Source: Klebsiella pneumoniae
Lineage (GTDB): Bacteria; Myxococcota_A; UBA796; GCA-2862545
Assembly (NCBI GenBank): GCA_945861065.1
Contig: CAMASI010000044.1
Coordinates: 1 to 37,023 of the forward strand
Reading direction: 5' to 3'
Length of the DNA: 37,023 nucleotides
Made by a program: the position numbers and the translations under genes. Below the pieces are notes generated by a model. It saw nothing but the letters and a program-made list of their open reading frames with translations. It ran no database searches and had not been told where the DNA came from. Shown piece by piece: positions 1 to 8,087 of the stretch; the first letter of the stretch is position 1; the number at the start of each line of letters is the position of its first letter.

Positions 1-151
1 TTAGCCTGGCACCTAGACAATTCGCCGCGGCAGCGTAGTCGAGCGCTTCACCTGAAAGCGCACACCACGTCCAGTCGCGCAGTCCATTGGGACGGTTCGT
101 TCGAGCTAACCGCTAACGGCTGACAGCTGACAGCTTGTTCGAGGTCTAGGT
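1..151. other. Non-coding leader at window edge
   Basis: Downstream flank of the kinase gene. On the + strand one frame is open from the window edge to a TGA at 121-123, so the last 40 codons of a gene entering from the left cannot be excluded. The translated tail shows no recognisable domain and runs into a heptamer repeat, so I do not call it as a CDS. I see no rRNA, tRNA or clear intrinsic terminator here. Confidence 0.4.
104..138. repeat. Degenerate heptamer tandem repeat (5 units)
   Basis: Five consecutive 7-base units, agctaac, cgctaac, ggctgac, agctgac and agcttgt, fill this stretch. They end 13 bases before the kinase stop codon. Right after them the hexamer tctagg occurs twice (145-156), and the second copy contains the kinase stop. 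This is a short, imperfect microsatellite-like array. A function is not evident; slippage or a transcript-end structure are possible. Confidence 0.6.
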
Positions 152-1321
152 CTAGGCCAGGACGAGTGCCAGCATGACTACGGCGAGCGTCACGACGGCG
201 CCCGCGAGTAGTGCGATGGCGACAAAGAACAGCGCTGCTTGCCCCAATGCGGTGGCGGTGACGCCGGTGGCCTTCGGCGAAGGTGCGGCATTCGGGTGGG
301 CGGGCAATGGCGTACCCAGGTCCTCGAACAGGTCTCGTGAATCCAACTGCACCCGATTCGCCTCGTCTTCGTTGACCGTACGGCCTACCAGCGACCCGCC
401 CACGTTGCGCGGTCCGTGGTGATGTTGAGCCCGCGCCCAACGAGCATGGGTCGGTCCGGGAATCGTATCCGCGATTCGATCACATCGGGCCTGGACCTCT
501 GCGGCCGTCGGACGTGAGGGTGCTTCGTAGGCTAACAAGTCCCGAAGCAGATCCTTGACGTCGGAAGCCGCACTGATGCGCTCCAAACGCTCCAAGATAA
601 ACGGTTCGTACCGTTCAGCCGAGGCGGTCACCTGAAACTGCTGCTGCAGCGCAATCCCCTGAAATAGCCTCTCACCTACGAGCAACCGGTACAGGGTGAC
701 GCCCAACGCGTAGATGTCGCTGCGTTCCGTCTGTTCGCCTTTCGTGTAGGATTCCGGTGCAGCGTAGCCAGGGGTGAAGGGCATGTCGCCGACGGCCGTG
801 TCGGCGTTTCGGTAGAGTTGGGTCGTTCGCGCAATGCCGAAATCCAGTAGCTTGACCTCACCATGCCGCGACAATCGAACGTTTTCCGGCTTGATGTCCC
901 GATGTACGAGGTGCAGTGGCTGCCCCGTCTCGGGACTCAGCGTGTTCCAGGCGCAGTCCAACGCACCCGCCAGCTCCCCGACGATGCCGACAACAGCACG
1001 AGACGGCAGCAGAGAATCAGGTCGGGTGCAGACGCTGATGTCGATTCCCTCGACGTACTCAGTGACCAGGGCCAACCGGCCGTCGATACGCGTCAGTTCG
1101 CGGACGGCCAGGATGCAGGGATGTTGCAGCGCGGCCAACATTCTGCCTTCGTCCGACAGCCGAAGGACGGCCTGACCATCCTCTTCAAGGTCCACCTTGA
1201 GGACTTTGACGGCGACACGGCGCGCAAGCCCACCTGGCCGGTTTTGGGTGGCCAAGTACACTTCGGCGAAACCGCCCTTTCCCAGGCAGGCATGAAACGT
1301 AAATGAGAAACGATTTCCCAT
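152..1321 (-). CDS. Tail-anchored Ser/Thr protein kinase (Hanks type)
   Basis: A protein kinase expected to phosphorylate Ser/Thr on protein substrates in the cytoplasm. With the start at 1321 it has 389 residues and the kinase fold begins almost at once. The glycine loop LGKGGFAEV is at 13-21, the ATP-binding Lys at 39, a candidate alphaC Glu at 58, HRDIKPEN with catalytic Asp142, DFG with Asp160, and an APE-like motif in GYAAPESY. A low-complexity linker (about 290-355) leads to one hydrophobic segment at about 358-389 that ends the protein. There is therefore no extracytoplasmic sensor domain, unlike PASTA kinases. An upstream in-frame start at 1426 would add 35 Arg/Pro-rich residues and overlap the divergent gene, so I prefer 1321. 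The substrate is unknown. Confidence 0.9.
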   Translation of the reverse strand: MGNRFSFTFHACLGKGGFAEVYLATQNRPGGLARRVAVKVLKVDLEEDGQAVLRLSDEGRMLAALQHPCILAVRELTRIDGRLALVTEYVEGIDISVCTRPDSLLPSRAVVGIVGELAGALDCAWNTLSPETGQPLHLVHRDIKPENVRLSRHGEVKLLDFGIARTTQLYRNADTAVGDMPFTPGYAAPESYTKGEQTERSDIYALGVTLYRLLVGERLFQGIALQQQFQVTASAERYEPFILERLERISAASDVKDLLRDLLAYEAPSRPTAAEVQARCDRIADTIPGPTHARWARAQHHHGPRNVGGSLVGRTVNEDEANRVQLDSRDLFEDLGTPLPAHPNAAPSPKATGVTATALGQAALFFVAIALLAGAVVTLAVVMLALVLA

Positions 1322-1350
1322 CGGGCGTCGTGTACCTCGGCGCGGTACCC

Positions 1351-1746
1351 ATGGCCGTGTTCCTTCGGCGTATCGTACTCCTCTGGTTTGGCGTGCTGGG
1401 CCTTTACCAGGGCGGCCAATCCGCAATCTGGATGGTCCAGTCGCTCCAAAATCTGACGTGGGAGATCGGATTCTACGGGGCGCCCTCCGTACACACGTCC
1501 GCCGCCCTCGCCTGGAGCCTGCTCATGGGCGTGGTCGCCATCGGAGGGTGGTCCGGCGCAATCGCGTTCGCCGCAGGCTCCGCATGGGGCACACCCATGC
1601 TGATTCTCGTGACCATTCTCTCCATCGATACTACGACGGACGCTGTTGGAACCGCGACCCTCATGGTCCTCGCGATGATCGTCGCTGAGCCCCTCGCGTT
1701 GCGTTTAGCCGCGGCGTTGCAACAAGACGACAGCGACCGTCAGTGA
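1351..1746 (+). CDS. Small multi-pass membrane protein, unknown function
   Basis: I do not recognise a family. The 131-residue product is mostly hydrophobic, with about four predicted membrane segments (roughly 7-25, 47-65, 72-92 and 97-115) and a short acidic, Gln-rich tail (QQDDSDRQ). The ATG at 1351 is preferred because translation then begins just before the first membrane segment; an in-frame ATG at 1303 would overlap the divergent kinase start at 1321. The kinase and this gene diverge with 29 bases between their starts. The 3' end overlaps the convergent PH-domain gene by seven bases. Confidence 0.65.
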   Translation: MAVFLRRIVLLWFGVLGLYQGGQSAIWMVQSLQNLTWEIGFYGAPSVHTSAALAWSLLMGVVAIGGWSGAIAFAAGSAWGTPMLILVTILSIDTTTDAVGTATLMVLAMIVAEPLALRLAAALQQDDSDRQ

Positions 1747-3158
1747 CTTGAAAGCGTGGAGGCTAGCGCCACCGCCTCGTCCGCTTCCATGACCGGAAGG
1801 CGCATCGAACTCCCGGCAAGCCGCACTTCCACGACGGCCAGCTTCAACCGGCGCAACCAGGGTCCTTGCCGGACATGAACGGCCTGAATTCGAGAACGCG
1901 GCGCCACGACAACTTCCTTTCGGAGCACACCAACCCGCGACAGGACGTGCCCTTCGGTCAAGCGCCAACCTGCCGCGCGGATCCCTCGCCACGCCAAGTA
2001 GGCCCCAACTGGTGGCCCTGCCCACAAGGCAAACGCCGGTCCACCGACCGCAAAAGAGGCCGCCGTTGCGATCACTGTCCAGGACAACGCTGAGCTGATG
2101 ACCGCTCGTCGGATCGCCCTCGGCGACGCCGGCAAATAGGTCGCCGTAAGGGGATCGATTTCCAGACCCGGGACGAGGTGGCGCAGAAGCGCGCTCGGGT
2201 CGTCCACGACTGGTACAACCGCTTCAGCTTTGTCCACGCCGCCCGCACCTTCCCTCGCAGCAGCAGTCTCCACAGCTACCGTGGAAAAACCCAAGCGGCG
2301 GGCCAGCCACGGCGTGCGAATGTGCACGCTCTGGATGCGGCGCTGCGACAGATCCACCCGTCTACGTACGAACAAGCCGCTTTCGGCGACGAGCGCATCG
2401 CCGCGACGTGTCAGCCGAAAGCCGTGATGCGTCAGCAACGAAAAAACGATTCCGGCCCACCATGCGGTGGTGAGCGCGGCCAACATCAACAACACCGTCC
2501 CGAACCCGCCGAAACGGACCATGTCGGCACCCAATGCACTCGGATCGCGGACCTGAACCCACTCCGCCATACCGCCGAAGACCAGGGCCACCGCACCAAG
2601 CCGCCCCGACGCCATGCCATACCTGACGAGGTCGAGCCACGAGTTGGTCACCACCACCTCTGCCCGCTCCTCCGCGGGCCCCGCAGTCCGCGCAGCCAGC
2701 AAACGGGCGACCAAGGCGACAGCGTCGGCCTCCCCCAACGCATTCAGCCTCCCCTCGACCTCCGAGCCCGCTGCCGTCTCAACTCGCACCTCGACGACAC
2801 GGAACACCCGATGCAAAATCCCCTGAACGGATTCCACATTCTGTACCTTGCCGGCCGCAAGCACACGAACTTGCTGGTCCAACCATCCCGTGCGAATTTC
2901 GAGCCTTCCTTCCACCAGTCGCCAGCGCAACGTCGCTTGGGAGACGACCGCGCCCACAACCGCTCCGCCGAAGGCGAGCAACGCCGAACCTACGATGAAG
3001 GTGCCCGCATCCCCAAAGGGCGCGCCCCCGAACCAAGCCGCAAGCAAGAATGGCCAAAAGCCTCGAACCAACCCCCATGCGCGAGGCGCCACGTTGACCA
3101 GAATGGACGCCGGGTGCAGCGCATTCCACGAATCGTCCTCAGACACCCGCGTCGCCAC
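1740..3158 (-). CDS. YdbT-like membrane protein with bacterial PH (bPH2) domains
   Basis: A 472-residue membrane protein of the DUF304/bPH2 type, in which membrane-segment pairs alternate with PH-like domains. Three PH-like modules can be seen, near residues 85-155, 255-330 and 400-472. Each carries a recurring core in which a basic residue and Ile/Val-Gln are followed by Val-(His/Glu), for example RIQSVHIR and RIQAVHVR. Hydrophobic pairs lie around 30-65, 175-240 and 345-385. The start overlaps the end of the upstream single-bPH2 gene by 20 bases, the same pairing as ydbS-ydbT of Bacillus subtilis. In that species the pair has been linked to resistance to antimicrobial compounds. The molecular role here is unknown. 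Confidence 0.8.
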   Translation of the reverse strand: MATRVSEDDSWNALHPASILVNVAPRAWGLVRGFWPFLLAAWFGGAPFGDAGTFIVGSALLAFGGAVVGAVVSQATLRWRLVEGRLEIRTGWLDQQVRVLAAGKVQNVESVQGILHRVFRVVEVRVETAAGSEVEGRLNALGEADAVALVARLLAARTAGPAEERAEVVVTNSWLDLVRYGMASGRLGAVALVFGGMAEWVQVRDPSALGADMVRFGGFGTVLLMLAALTTAWWAGIVFSLLTHHGFRLTRRGDALVAESGLFVRRRVDLSQRRIQSVHIRTPWLARRLGFSTVAVETAAAREGAGGVDKAEAVVPVVDDPSALLRHLVPGLEIDPLTATYLPASPRAIRRAVISSALSWTVIATAASFAVGGPAFALWAGPPVGAYLAWRGIRAAGWRLTEGHVLSRVGVLRKEVVVAPRSRIQAVHVRQGPWLRRLKLAVVEVRLAGSSMRLPVMEADEAVALASTLSSH

Positions 3159-3612
3159 GACCGCCGATCAACCGATCTCGAAGCTGTCGCGCCACCTCAA
3201 GGTCCAAGCCGGGGACCGTCCCTTCGTCGCGGGCGCCGCTCGCCGTGCTGACGACCACCCGCGCCAAACCGAACCATCGCTCAAGCATGCCCTGACGCAG
3301 GTCTACGTGCTGGATGCGACTGGTCGGGATCGTCGTAATGGTGCGACCCAACACACCTCGCGCGATGATCACGTCGTTGTCTCGCACGGCGTAGCCCCAC
3401 GACTCCCAAGCCAGTGCCGGCCACCACACGAGCCCGACATATGAGAGGAAGGCAAAGGCACCGCCCAACGCCAAGCCGGGCAGTCCCCAGAACCACCAAC
3501 CTCCGATTGCCGCGCACACAGACAGCGGCAGTCGAAAAAGTACGAAGCCCAACAGCGCGTGCGCATAGAACAGCGCCCGCGCTCGGGGTGGCAGTGGCGT
3601 CAACTCGTCCAT
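3139..3612 (-). CDS. YdbS-like membrane protein with one bPH2 domain
   Basis: The product is 157 residues from ATG 3612; an in-frame GTG at 3627 is the alternative start and neither has a strong ribosome site. Two membrane segments (about 17-40 and 45-65) precede one PH-like domain. That domain contains the sequence SRIQHVDLRQG, the same core found in the larger neighbour downstream. The gene overlaps that neighbour by 20 bases and follows a small membrane gene by 34 bases, so the three probably form one operon. Its likely role is as the small partner of the YdbT-like protein at the cell membrane; this rests on family pairing only. Confidence 0.8.
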   Translation of the reverse strand: MDELTPLPPRARALFYAHALLGFVLFRLPLSVCAAIGGWWFWGLPGLALGGAFAFLSYVGLVWWPALAWESWGYAVRDNDVIIARGVLGRTITTIPTSRIQHVDLRQGMLERWFGLARVVVSTASGARDEGTVPGLDLEVARQLRDRLIGGRGDAGV

Positions 3613-3646
3613 CTGCACCACCCACAACGCGCGGAACTGCCTCCCG

Positions 3647-3925
3647 TCAAGGGTTCTGCGTCATTGTCTTCCGAACAACCACGCCACTTTGCTCCGAAAG
3701 CTCCGTTGCGGACGGCCTGAGGGGTCGAGCTTCCAACCGCGCAAGTTGATGCTCCCGTTCACCGAGTTGCATCGTCAACATGAAAAGCGCACCGCACAGC
3801 GCGAGAAGCAGCCCTTCCGGCCGCCAACTCCGCTCCACCGCGGGGCCGACGGGGCCGATCACGTCAGGGACCCGCCGGCGCACGGCTACAATCGTCGCCA
3901 ACTCGTCATCCACGTCTCGTACCAT
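3647..3925 (-). CDS. Small single-pass membrane protein
   Basis: I do not recognise a family. From ATG 3925 the product has 92 residues: a charged N-terminal part, one hydrophobic segment at about 38-56 (LLLALCGALFMLTM), then a charged, Arg/Glu-rich tail that may be helical. A purine-rich stretch lies upstream of this ATG, which is why I chose it over the in-frame start at 4000 that would add a Pro/Arg-rich head. It is the first gene of the minus-strand group with the two PH-domain genes. The 115 bases to the divergent gene at 4041 probably hold both promoters. Confidence 0.5.
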   Translation of the reverse strand: MVRDVDDELATIVAVRRRVPDVIGPVGPAVERSWRPEGLLLALCGALFMLTMQLGEREHQLARLEARPLRPSATELSEQSGVVVRKTMTQNP

Positions 3926-4040
3926 TGGCCACCCCTGCCTCGCTCCTCGGCACGATGCCGGGGCAGGTATAGGCGCGACGAGCGTGCGCTGGACCACCAC
4001 TCGCCGTTAGGGCCCCGTAGGGTGTTGGTCCCCGAACCCG

Positions 4041-5060
4041 ATGTGGTGGATTCTAGCGCCATTTGTGGCCAACGCGGCGCCGATTCCCGTCGAACTCCCC
4101 GAGGGGGTCGATGGAATCGTGTGGACAGAAGCGCTCCAACTTTCCGGGCTCGCGACGGGTTCCAATCACTCCGGCGTTTGGGTACGCTTGGTCGACGACG
4201 GCGCCACCTGGCGAATTGAGGCGCATGCCGCAGACGGCTCAATTCGGACCGCGCAGGTTCCCACACCCATCGACGACCACGCCCGCGAAGAAGTCGCGGC
4301 GTTGGCCCGTTCTTTGCTCCGCGGCAGCCCTCTGCTTGTTCTGCCGCCGCTCGTTTCCGCCCCAGAGCACGTTCAACGCGTAGCGCCACGCAAGCAGCCC
4401 TCTCCTCTCGATCCGCCCCAAGTCATCGTCGATTCCAAACCCGTCCCAGCGCCGGCGGAACCCCAACCACCGGTGGGTCACGGTGTCGCCGACCGGCGTC
4501 CGCCCGACCCCGTCTCGACTTGGTGGACGGGCGACGACGCCGTTGTGGTCGAGGCCCCAATGCCCGTCGAGTTTCCAATCGGAGCCTGGGTGGCTTTCCT
4601 CGCGGAAGGCGTCGCTCGTCCCGGCTCCCCACTTGGGCCCTCGTTTTCCGTCTCGTCCGGACTCAATGCGAAATTCGTCGCAGTCGGACTCAGTGCGACG
4701 TGGTCCCCGACGACTTCGATCCCAGCGGTGTCTGACTCGGCCTCCATGGCGGCAGTCGGCTCAGCGTTTGGCGTGTTCTTCGTGCCCATCGACGTCCTGA
4801 GATTGGGCGCTCATGTGGGGGTCGACCGAAGGACCTGGTTTGACGCGGGCGACACGGTCCTCGTCGCGGCCGTACCCTGGGTCGGCGGGAGCCTGTCCCT
4901 GCCAGTGGCCGTCCACAACGCAGTTGACGTTGCCCCGACCCTGCGTTGGACAACGGACCTGCGACAATCGCAGGTGGTGCTTGACGGCTTTACATTGGGC
5001 GCATTGCCTACGACAGCGCTGTGCGCAGGGCTGAACGTGGCGGTCCACTCATTCCATTGA
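4041..5060 (+). CDS. Secreted or outer-membrane protein, unknown
   Basis: The 339-residue product opens with a short hydrophobic stretch ending ANAAP, compatible with signal-peptide cleavage, although it lacks N-terminal positive charge. Residues 100-165 are rich in Pro, Ala and Val, like a periplasmic linker. From about 170 onward alternating hydrophobic residues with many Gly, Ser and Thr suggest beta-strands, as in an outer-membrane barrel. I cannot name a family. It precedes the sigma factor by 54 bases on the same strand and may belong to the same regulon. Confidence 0.65.
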   Translation: MWWILAPFVANAAPIPVELPEGVDGIVWTEALQLSGLATGSNHSGVWVRLVDDGATWRIEAHAADGSIRTAQVPTPIDDHAREEVAALARSLLRGSPLLVLPPLVSAPEHVQRVAPRKQPSPLDPPQVIVDSKPVPAPAEPQPPVGHGVADRRPPDPVSTWWTGDDAVVVEAPMPVEFPIGAWVAFLAEGVARPGSPLGPSFSVSSGLNAKFVAVGLSATWSPTTSIPAVSDSASMAAVGSAFGVFFVPIDVLRLGAHVGVDRRTWFDAGDTVLVAAVPWVGGSLSLPVAVHNAVDVAPTLRWTTDLRQSQVVLDGFTLGALPTTALCAGLNVAVHSFH

Positions 5061-5114
5061 AAAAGCCCCGAATCCTCGGAACCTTTCCCATTCAAAGCGG
5101 CACCTAGTCCACAG

Positions 5115-5696
5115 ATGCACCTCGACACGTCACTGGTTCGGGCCGCCCGCGAGGGCACCCCTGCTGACATGGGCCGCCTACTCGACCAGTGGGTACCCGT
5201 GGTGATCGCTTGGTGTGCGCGATTGGGCGGACCCTCGGTCAACGCGGAAGACGCAGCGCAAGACGTATTCGAACTTGTACTTGATCGCTTGGACAGCTTG
5301 CGCGAGCCGGAGGCATTTCCATCATGGCTCTTCGGAATCACACGCCGCGTGCTCGCTCAGCATCGTCGGCGCGCTTGGTTGCGCAAATGGGTGCCCGGCG
5401 TTCCGGCGGACGGTGTGGATCCCAAGCCCGACCCCCAGCGGGAGAGCGAGGGCGCCCAGTTGAGCGCACGTGTTCGCCGCGCGTTGGCATCGCTACCCGT
5501 GCACCACAGAGAGGTGCTCGTGTTGTGTGACCTCGAAGAGCGCGCCGACAGCGAAGTCGCCACCTTACTCGAACTTCCACGCAATACGGTCAAGAGCCGG
5601 CTGCATCGGGCACGCGCGTCGTTGCGTGTTCAGCTTGCCGACCTTGCGCCCGTAGACGAACAACTGCTGGGCACGCTCAGCGGAGGTGAGCCTTGA
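5115..5696 (+). CDS. ECF-type RNA polymerase sigma factor
   Basis: A 193-residue sigma-70 family factor of ECF size, which directs RNA polymerase to a small promoter set. Region 2 spans about 24-90 (AEDAAQDVFELVLDRL and FPSWLFGITRRVL). Region 4, with its helix-turn-helix, spans about 125-180, where LPVHHREVLVLCDLEERADS is followed by TVKSRLHRARASL. The two are joined by a Pro/Asp-rich linker. The stop overlaps the TTG start of the FecR-like gene by four bases, which indicates translational coupling and a sigma/anti-sigma pair. A GGAACC hexamer at 5078-5083 resembles an ECF -35 element, but the distance to a plausible -10 is poor, so autoregulation is only a possibility. Confidence 0.93.
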   Translation: MHLDTSLVRAAREGTPADMGRLLDQWVPVVIAWCARLGGPSVNAEDAAQDVFELVLDRLDSLREPEAFPSWLFGITRRVLAQHRRRAWLRKWVPGVPADGVDPKPDPQRESEGAQLSARVRRALASLPVHHREVLVLCDLEERADSEVATLLELPRNTVKSRLHRARASLRVQLADLAPVDEQLLGTLSGGEP

Positions 5697-6682
5697 TCTG
5701 GACCGATTTGGCCCGGCGAGTCGCCAATGACACGGCCCCCAGGGCAGACGCGGTGAGTCGCGTTCGCACCGCGCTTCAGGCGCATGTCCAGCCGACCACA
5801 GCGTTGCTGGGAGCGGCCTTCCCGGCCTCAACCGTAGACGCGACGCAACGGGTGCGGGAAGGTCTCGTACGTCGTCGCGCGGCGCCCTCGCGCGGCCGGG
5901 TTGTGTTCTTCGGCTTCGGCGCAGTTGCGGGTTTGGCAACGATGCTGCTCTTCGTGTCCGTTCCGGTTGTCCCTGTACAATCCACGGTGACGCTCGCGGC
6001 AGGCGCCATCACCCTTTCTGACACGGTGTCCGTCGTCGCCGCCGGTTCCGGCGCAGCCACTGGGTCGGCGAGTGCGTGGCGTATCGCCTGGGACAATGGT
6101 CGGGTCGACGTCGGTGTGACACCGGAGGTCGGCGCCGTTGTGGCCGTCGAGACCCGGGAAGCCAGGGTCGAAGTCGTAGGCACCGAGTTCTCCGTCGATC
6201 GCAATGCGCTTGGTACCGCGGTGGATGTGCAACACGGAATCGTTCGCGTCACCTGTTTTGCGGACGGTTCCGTGCATGAACTCGTCGCCGGAGACGCACT
6301 GACTTGCATTCCGACGTCTGCGTCGGGCTTGCTCGGTCGGGCGTCGTCCCTCTCGGACGCGCAAGGCGCCGTGGACGACGTACTCGCGACGCTCGACGCC
6401 GCCGCCCTGCTTCCTGCCGATGCGCCGGTTCATTCGGAGATCCTGTTTCAGCGCGCGGCGGCATTGGTTCAAGCCGGAAGGCTCGCCGAGGCGGCTGTCG
6501 CATTGCACGAAGTGATTGTACAACCCGCAGGGGCCCGGTCCGACGACGCCCGCACATTGGCGGTTCAGGTCGCCCTCGTGTCTGGAAATTGTGTTCAAGC
6601 CAAAACAATTCTTGCCGAAATGGGTTCCGAGCACGATGATTTGAGTGCGAGAGTCAACGCTTGCATCGGAGGTGCACAATGA
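5693..6682 (+). CDS. FecR-domain membrane protein, putative anti-sigma/regulator
   Basis: The 329-residue product has a cytoplasmic N-terminus (1-68) with no clear zinc-binding anti-sigma motif and one membrane segment at about 70-90. A FecR-type domain follows (about 103-205) with the typical core WDNGRVDVGV, VEVVGTEFSV and VQHGIVRVTC. The tail (225-329) is Ala-rich and helical, possibly TPR-like. The start is TTG at 5693, preceded by a good ribosome site (GGAGG at 5684-5688), inside the stop of the sigma gene. FecR proteins pass envelope signals to their partner sigma factor, and the layout supports that role here. No TonB receptor gene is adjacent, so iron siderophore sensing is not supported. 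Confidence 0.85.
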   Translation: MIWTDLARRVANDTAPRADAVSRVRTALQAHVQPTTALLGAAFPASTVDATQRVREGLVRRRAAPSRGRVVFFGFGAVAGLATMLLFVSVPVVPVQSTVTLAAGAITLSDTVSVVAAGSGAATGSASAWRIAWDNGRVDVGVTPEVGAVVAVETREARVEVVGTEFSVDRNALGTAVDVQHGIVRVTCFADGSVHELVAGDALTCIPTSASGLLGRASSLSDAQGAVDDVLATLDAAALLPADAPVHSEILFQRAAALVQAGRLAEAAVALHEVIVQPAGARSDDARTLAVQVALVSGNCVQAKTILAEMGSEHDDLSARVNACIGGAQ

Positions 6683-6807
6683 GCATCCGATCGACCAGAC
6701 ATCCAAGTCAAAATGGCGTCGTAGACCGGGCACTCGGATTGCTTCTGGGCTGGAGCCTCATGGGCGGTAGCGGCGCGCTGCTATTCGCGCTGTCGGGACC
6801 GCTGTAG
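6679..6807 (+). CDS. 42-residue single-pass membrane peptide
   Basis: This short open frame begins with ATG overlapping the FecR-like stop (ATGA) and ends with TAG at 6805. The product has a polar, basic N-terminus (MSIRSTRHPSQNG) and one hydrophobic helix at about 18-40 rich in Leu, Gly and Ala. The four-base overlap and a possible terminator right after the stop suggest a genuine third member of the sigma/FecR operon. I do not recognise a family. It could be a small partner of the regulator or a membrane stress peptide; both are speculation. Confidence 0.55.
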   Translation: MSIRSTRHPSQNGVVDRALGLLLGWSLMGGSGALLFALSGPL

Positions 6808-6809
6808 AC

Positions 6810-6831
6810 GGCTCAGTGAGCGCCTTTTTTT
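6810..6831 (+). terminator. Possible intrinsic terminator of the sigma/FecR operon
   Basis: A short hairpin, GGCTC-AGT-GAGC with an offset GCC, is followed by seven T residues (6825-6831), three bases after the stop of the 42-residue gene. The stem is short and slightly bulged, so strength is uncertain. It lies over the last codons and stop of the convergent preA gene. Confidence 0.4.
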
Positions 6832-8087
6832 GGCCGTAATGTCGCGCCCACTTCCACGTGCGCATTCCATGAGGCCGCCGCGTAGCCGTTGTCCACCGGC
6901 ACCATCGTGATGCAATCCTCGACCGGGCACACGATCTGGCACAGGTTGCAGCCCACGCATTCCGACTCGTCCACCACGGGAACGCGGATCGTACCGTCGA
7001 CGTCCTGGTGGATGCACTGGTGGGCGCCGTCGTGGCAGGCGACCAGGCACAACTGGCACCCGATGCACTTCGACGCGTCGATCTTCGCGACCGTCTCGTA
7101 GTTAAGGTCCAGCGCCCCCCATTCCGAGAACGCTGGCACCGCGCGCCCGACAACGTCGTCCATCCGCGCCATGCCGTGGTCGCGCATGTACTGGTTCAGC
7201 CCCTCGATCATGTCGTCGACAATGCCGTAGCCGCGCAACATGACCTCGGTACAGACCTGGACGTTGGTCGCGCCGAGCAGCAGGAACTCGACAGCGTCTC
7301 GCCAGTTGGTGACCCCGCCGATGCCGGACACGGGAACCCGGAACTCCTCGTTTCTCGCTAGCGCACCGACCATATGCAGAGCGATCGGACGGACCGCAGC
7401 GCCGCAGTAGCCACCGTTCGTCGATGCATTGCCCACCGCCGGCAGCGGCACGAATCGGTCGATATCGACGCCGATCAAGCTCTTGATCGTGTTGATGAGA
7501 CTGACGCCGTCGGCCCCACCGCGCTGGGCGGCGAGCCCGTGCGGCACGATGTCAGACACATTCGGCGTGAGTTTGACGAGCACAGGGACCTTGGCGAACT
7601 CTTTCGCCCAGCCGGTGATTCGTTCGTTCACCTTGGGCTCCTGGCCAACCGCCGACCCCATGCCCCGTTCACACATGCCGTGCGGGCACCCGAAATTGAG
7701 CTCGAGTCCGTCGGCGCCTGCGTCTTCCGACCGCGCGATGAACTCCTTCCACTCGTCCCGCGTCTCCACCATCAGGCTGACGATGACGGCGTGCTTGGGG
7801 AAGCGTTTCTTGACCTCGGCGATCTCGCGGAAGTTCGTGTCCAACGGGCGATCGGTAATGAGCTCGATGTTATTGAAACCCACGCCCGCGTTGCCCTTCC
7901 ACCGGATGGCGCCGAAGCGGCTGGACACGTTTTGGATGGGCGCGCCCAGCGTCTTCCACACGGCGCCGCCCCAGCCAGCGTCGAACGCACGCATCACCTG
8001 ACCGCCGGAGTTGGCGGGAGGCGCACTCGCCAGCCAGAACGGGTTGGGCGACGTGATTCCGCCGCAGGTCGAAGTCAAGTCCGGCAT
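6813..8087 (-). CDS. preA: NAD-dependent dihydropyrimidine dehydrogenase, catalytic subunit PreA
   Basis: With PreT this reduces uracil and thymine to their 5,6-dihydro forms, the first step of reductive pyrimidine catabolism. The 424 residues hold a dihydroorotate-dehydrogenase-like FMN barrel (about 1-310). The active-site loop is NFGCPHGMCERGMG, with the expected catalytic Cys at 134. Two 4Fe-4S ferredoxin motifs follow at the C-terminus: CIGCQLCLVAC (about 349-359) and CVGCNLCQIVCP (about 383-394). The ATG overlaps the preT stop by one base (TGATG), so the pair is translationally coupled. Gly replaces the Ser that precedes the catalytic Cys in mammalian DPD. Its neighbours supply all later steps of the pathway. 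Confidence 0.95.
   Translation of the reverse strand: MPDLTSTCGGITSPNPFWLASAPPANSGGQVMRAFDAGWGGAVWKTLGAPIQNVSSRFGAIRWKGNAGVGFNNIELITDRPLDTNFREIAEVKKRFPKHAVIVSLMVETRDEWKEFIARSEDAGADGLELNFGCPHGMCERGMGSAVGQEPKVNERITGWAKEFAKVPVLVKLTPNVSDIVPHGLAAQRGGADGVSLINTIKSLIGVDIDRFVPLPAVGNASTNGGYCGAAVRPIALHMVGALARNEEFRVPVSGIGGVTNWRDAVEFLLLGATNVQVCTEVMLRGYGIVDDMIEGLNQYMRDHGMARMDDVVGRAVPAFSEWGALDLNYETVAKIDASKCIGCQLCLVACHDGAHQCIHQDVDGTIRVPVVDESECVGCNLCQIVCPVEDCITMVPVDNGYAAASWNAHVEVGATLRPKKGAH

Noticed and set aside
5078..5109. ECF-type promoter (GGAACC ... TAGTC) before the sigma gene
   Set aside because: The spacer is about 21 bases, too long for the usual 16-17, and the -10 match is poor, so it is mentioned only in the gene note.
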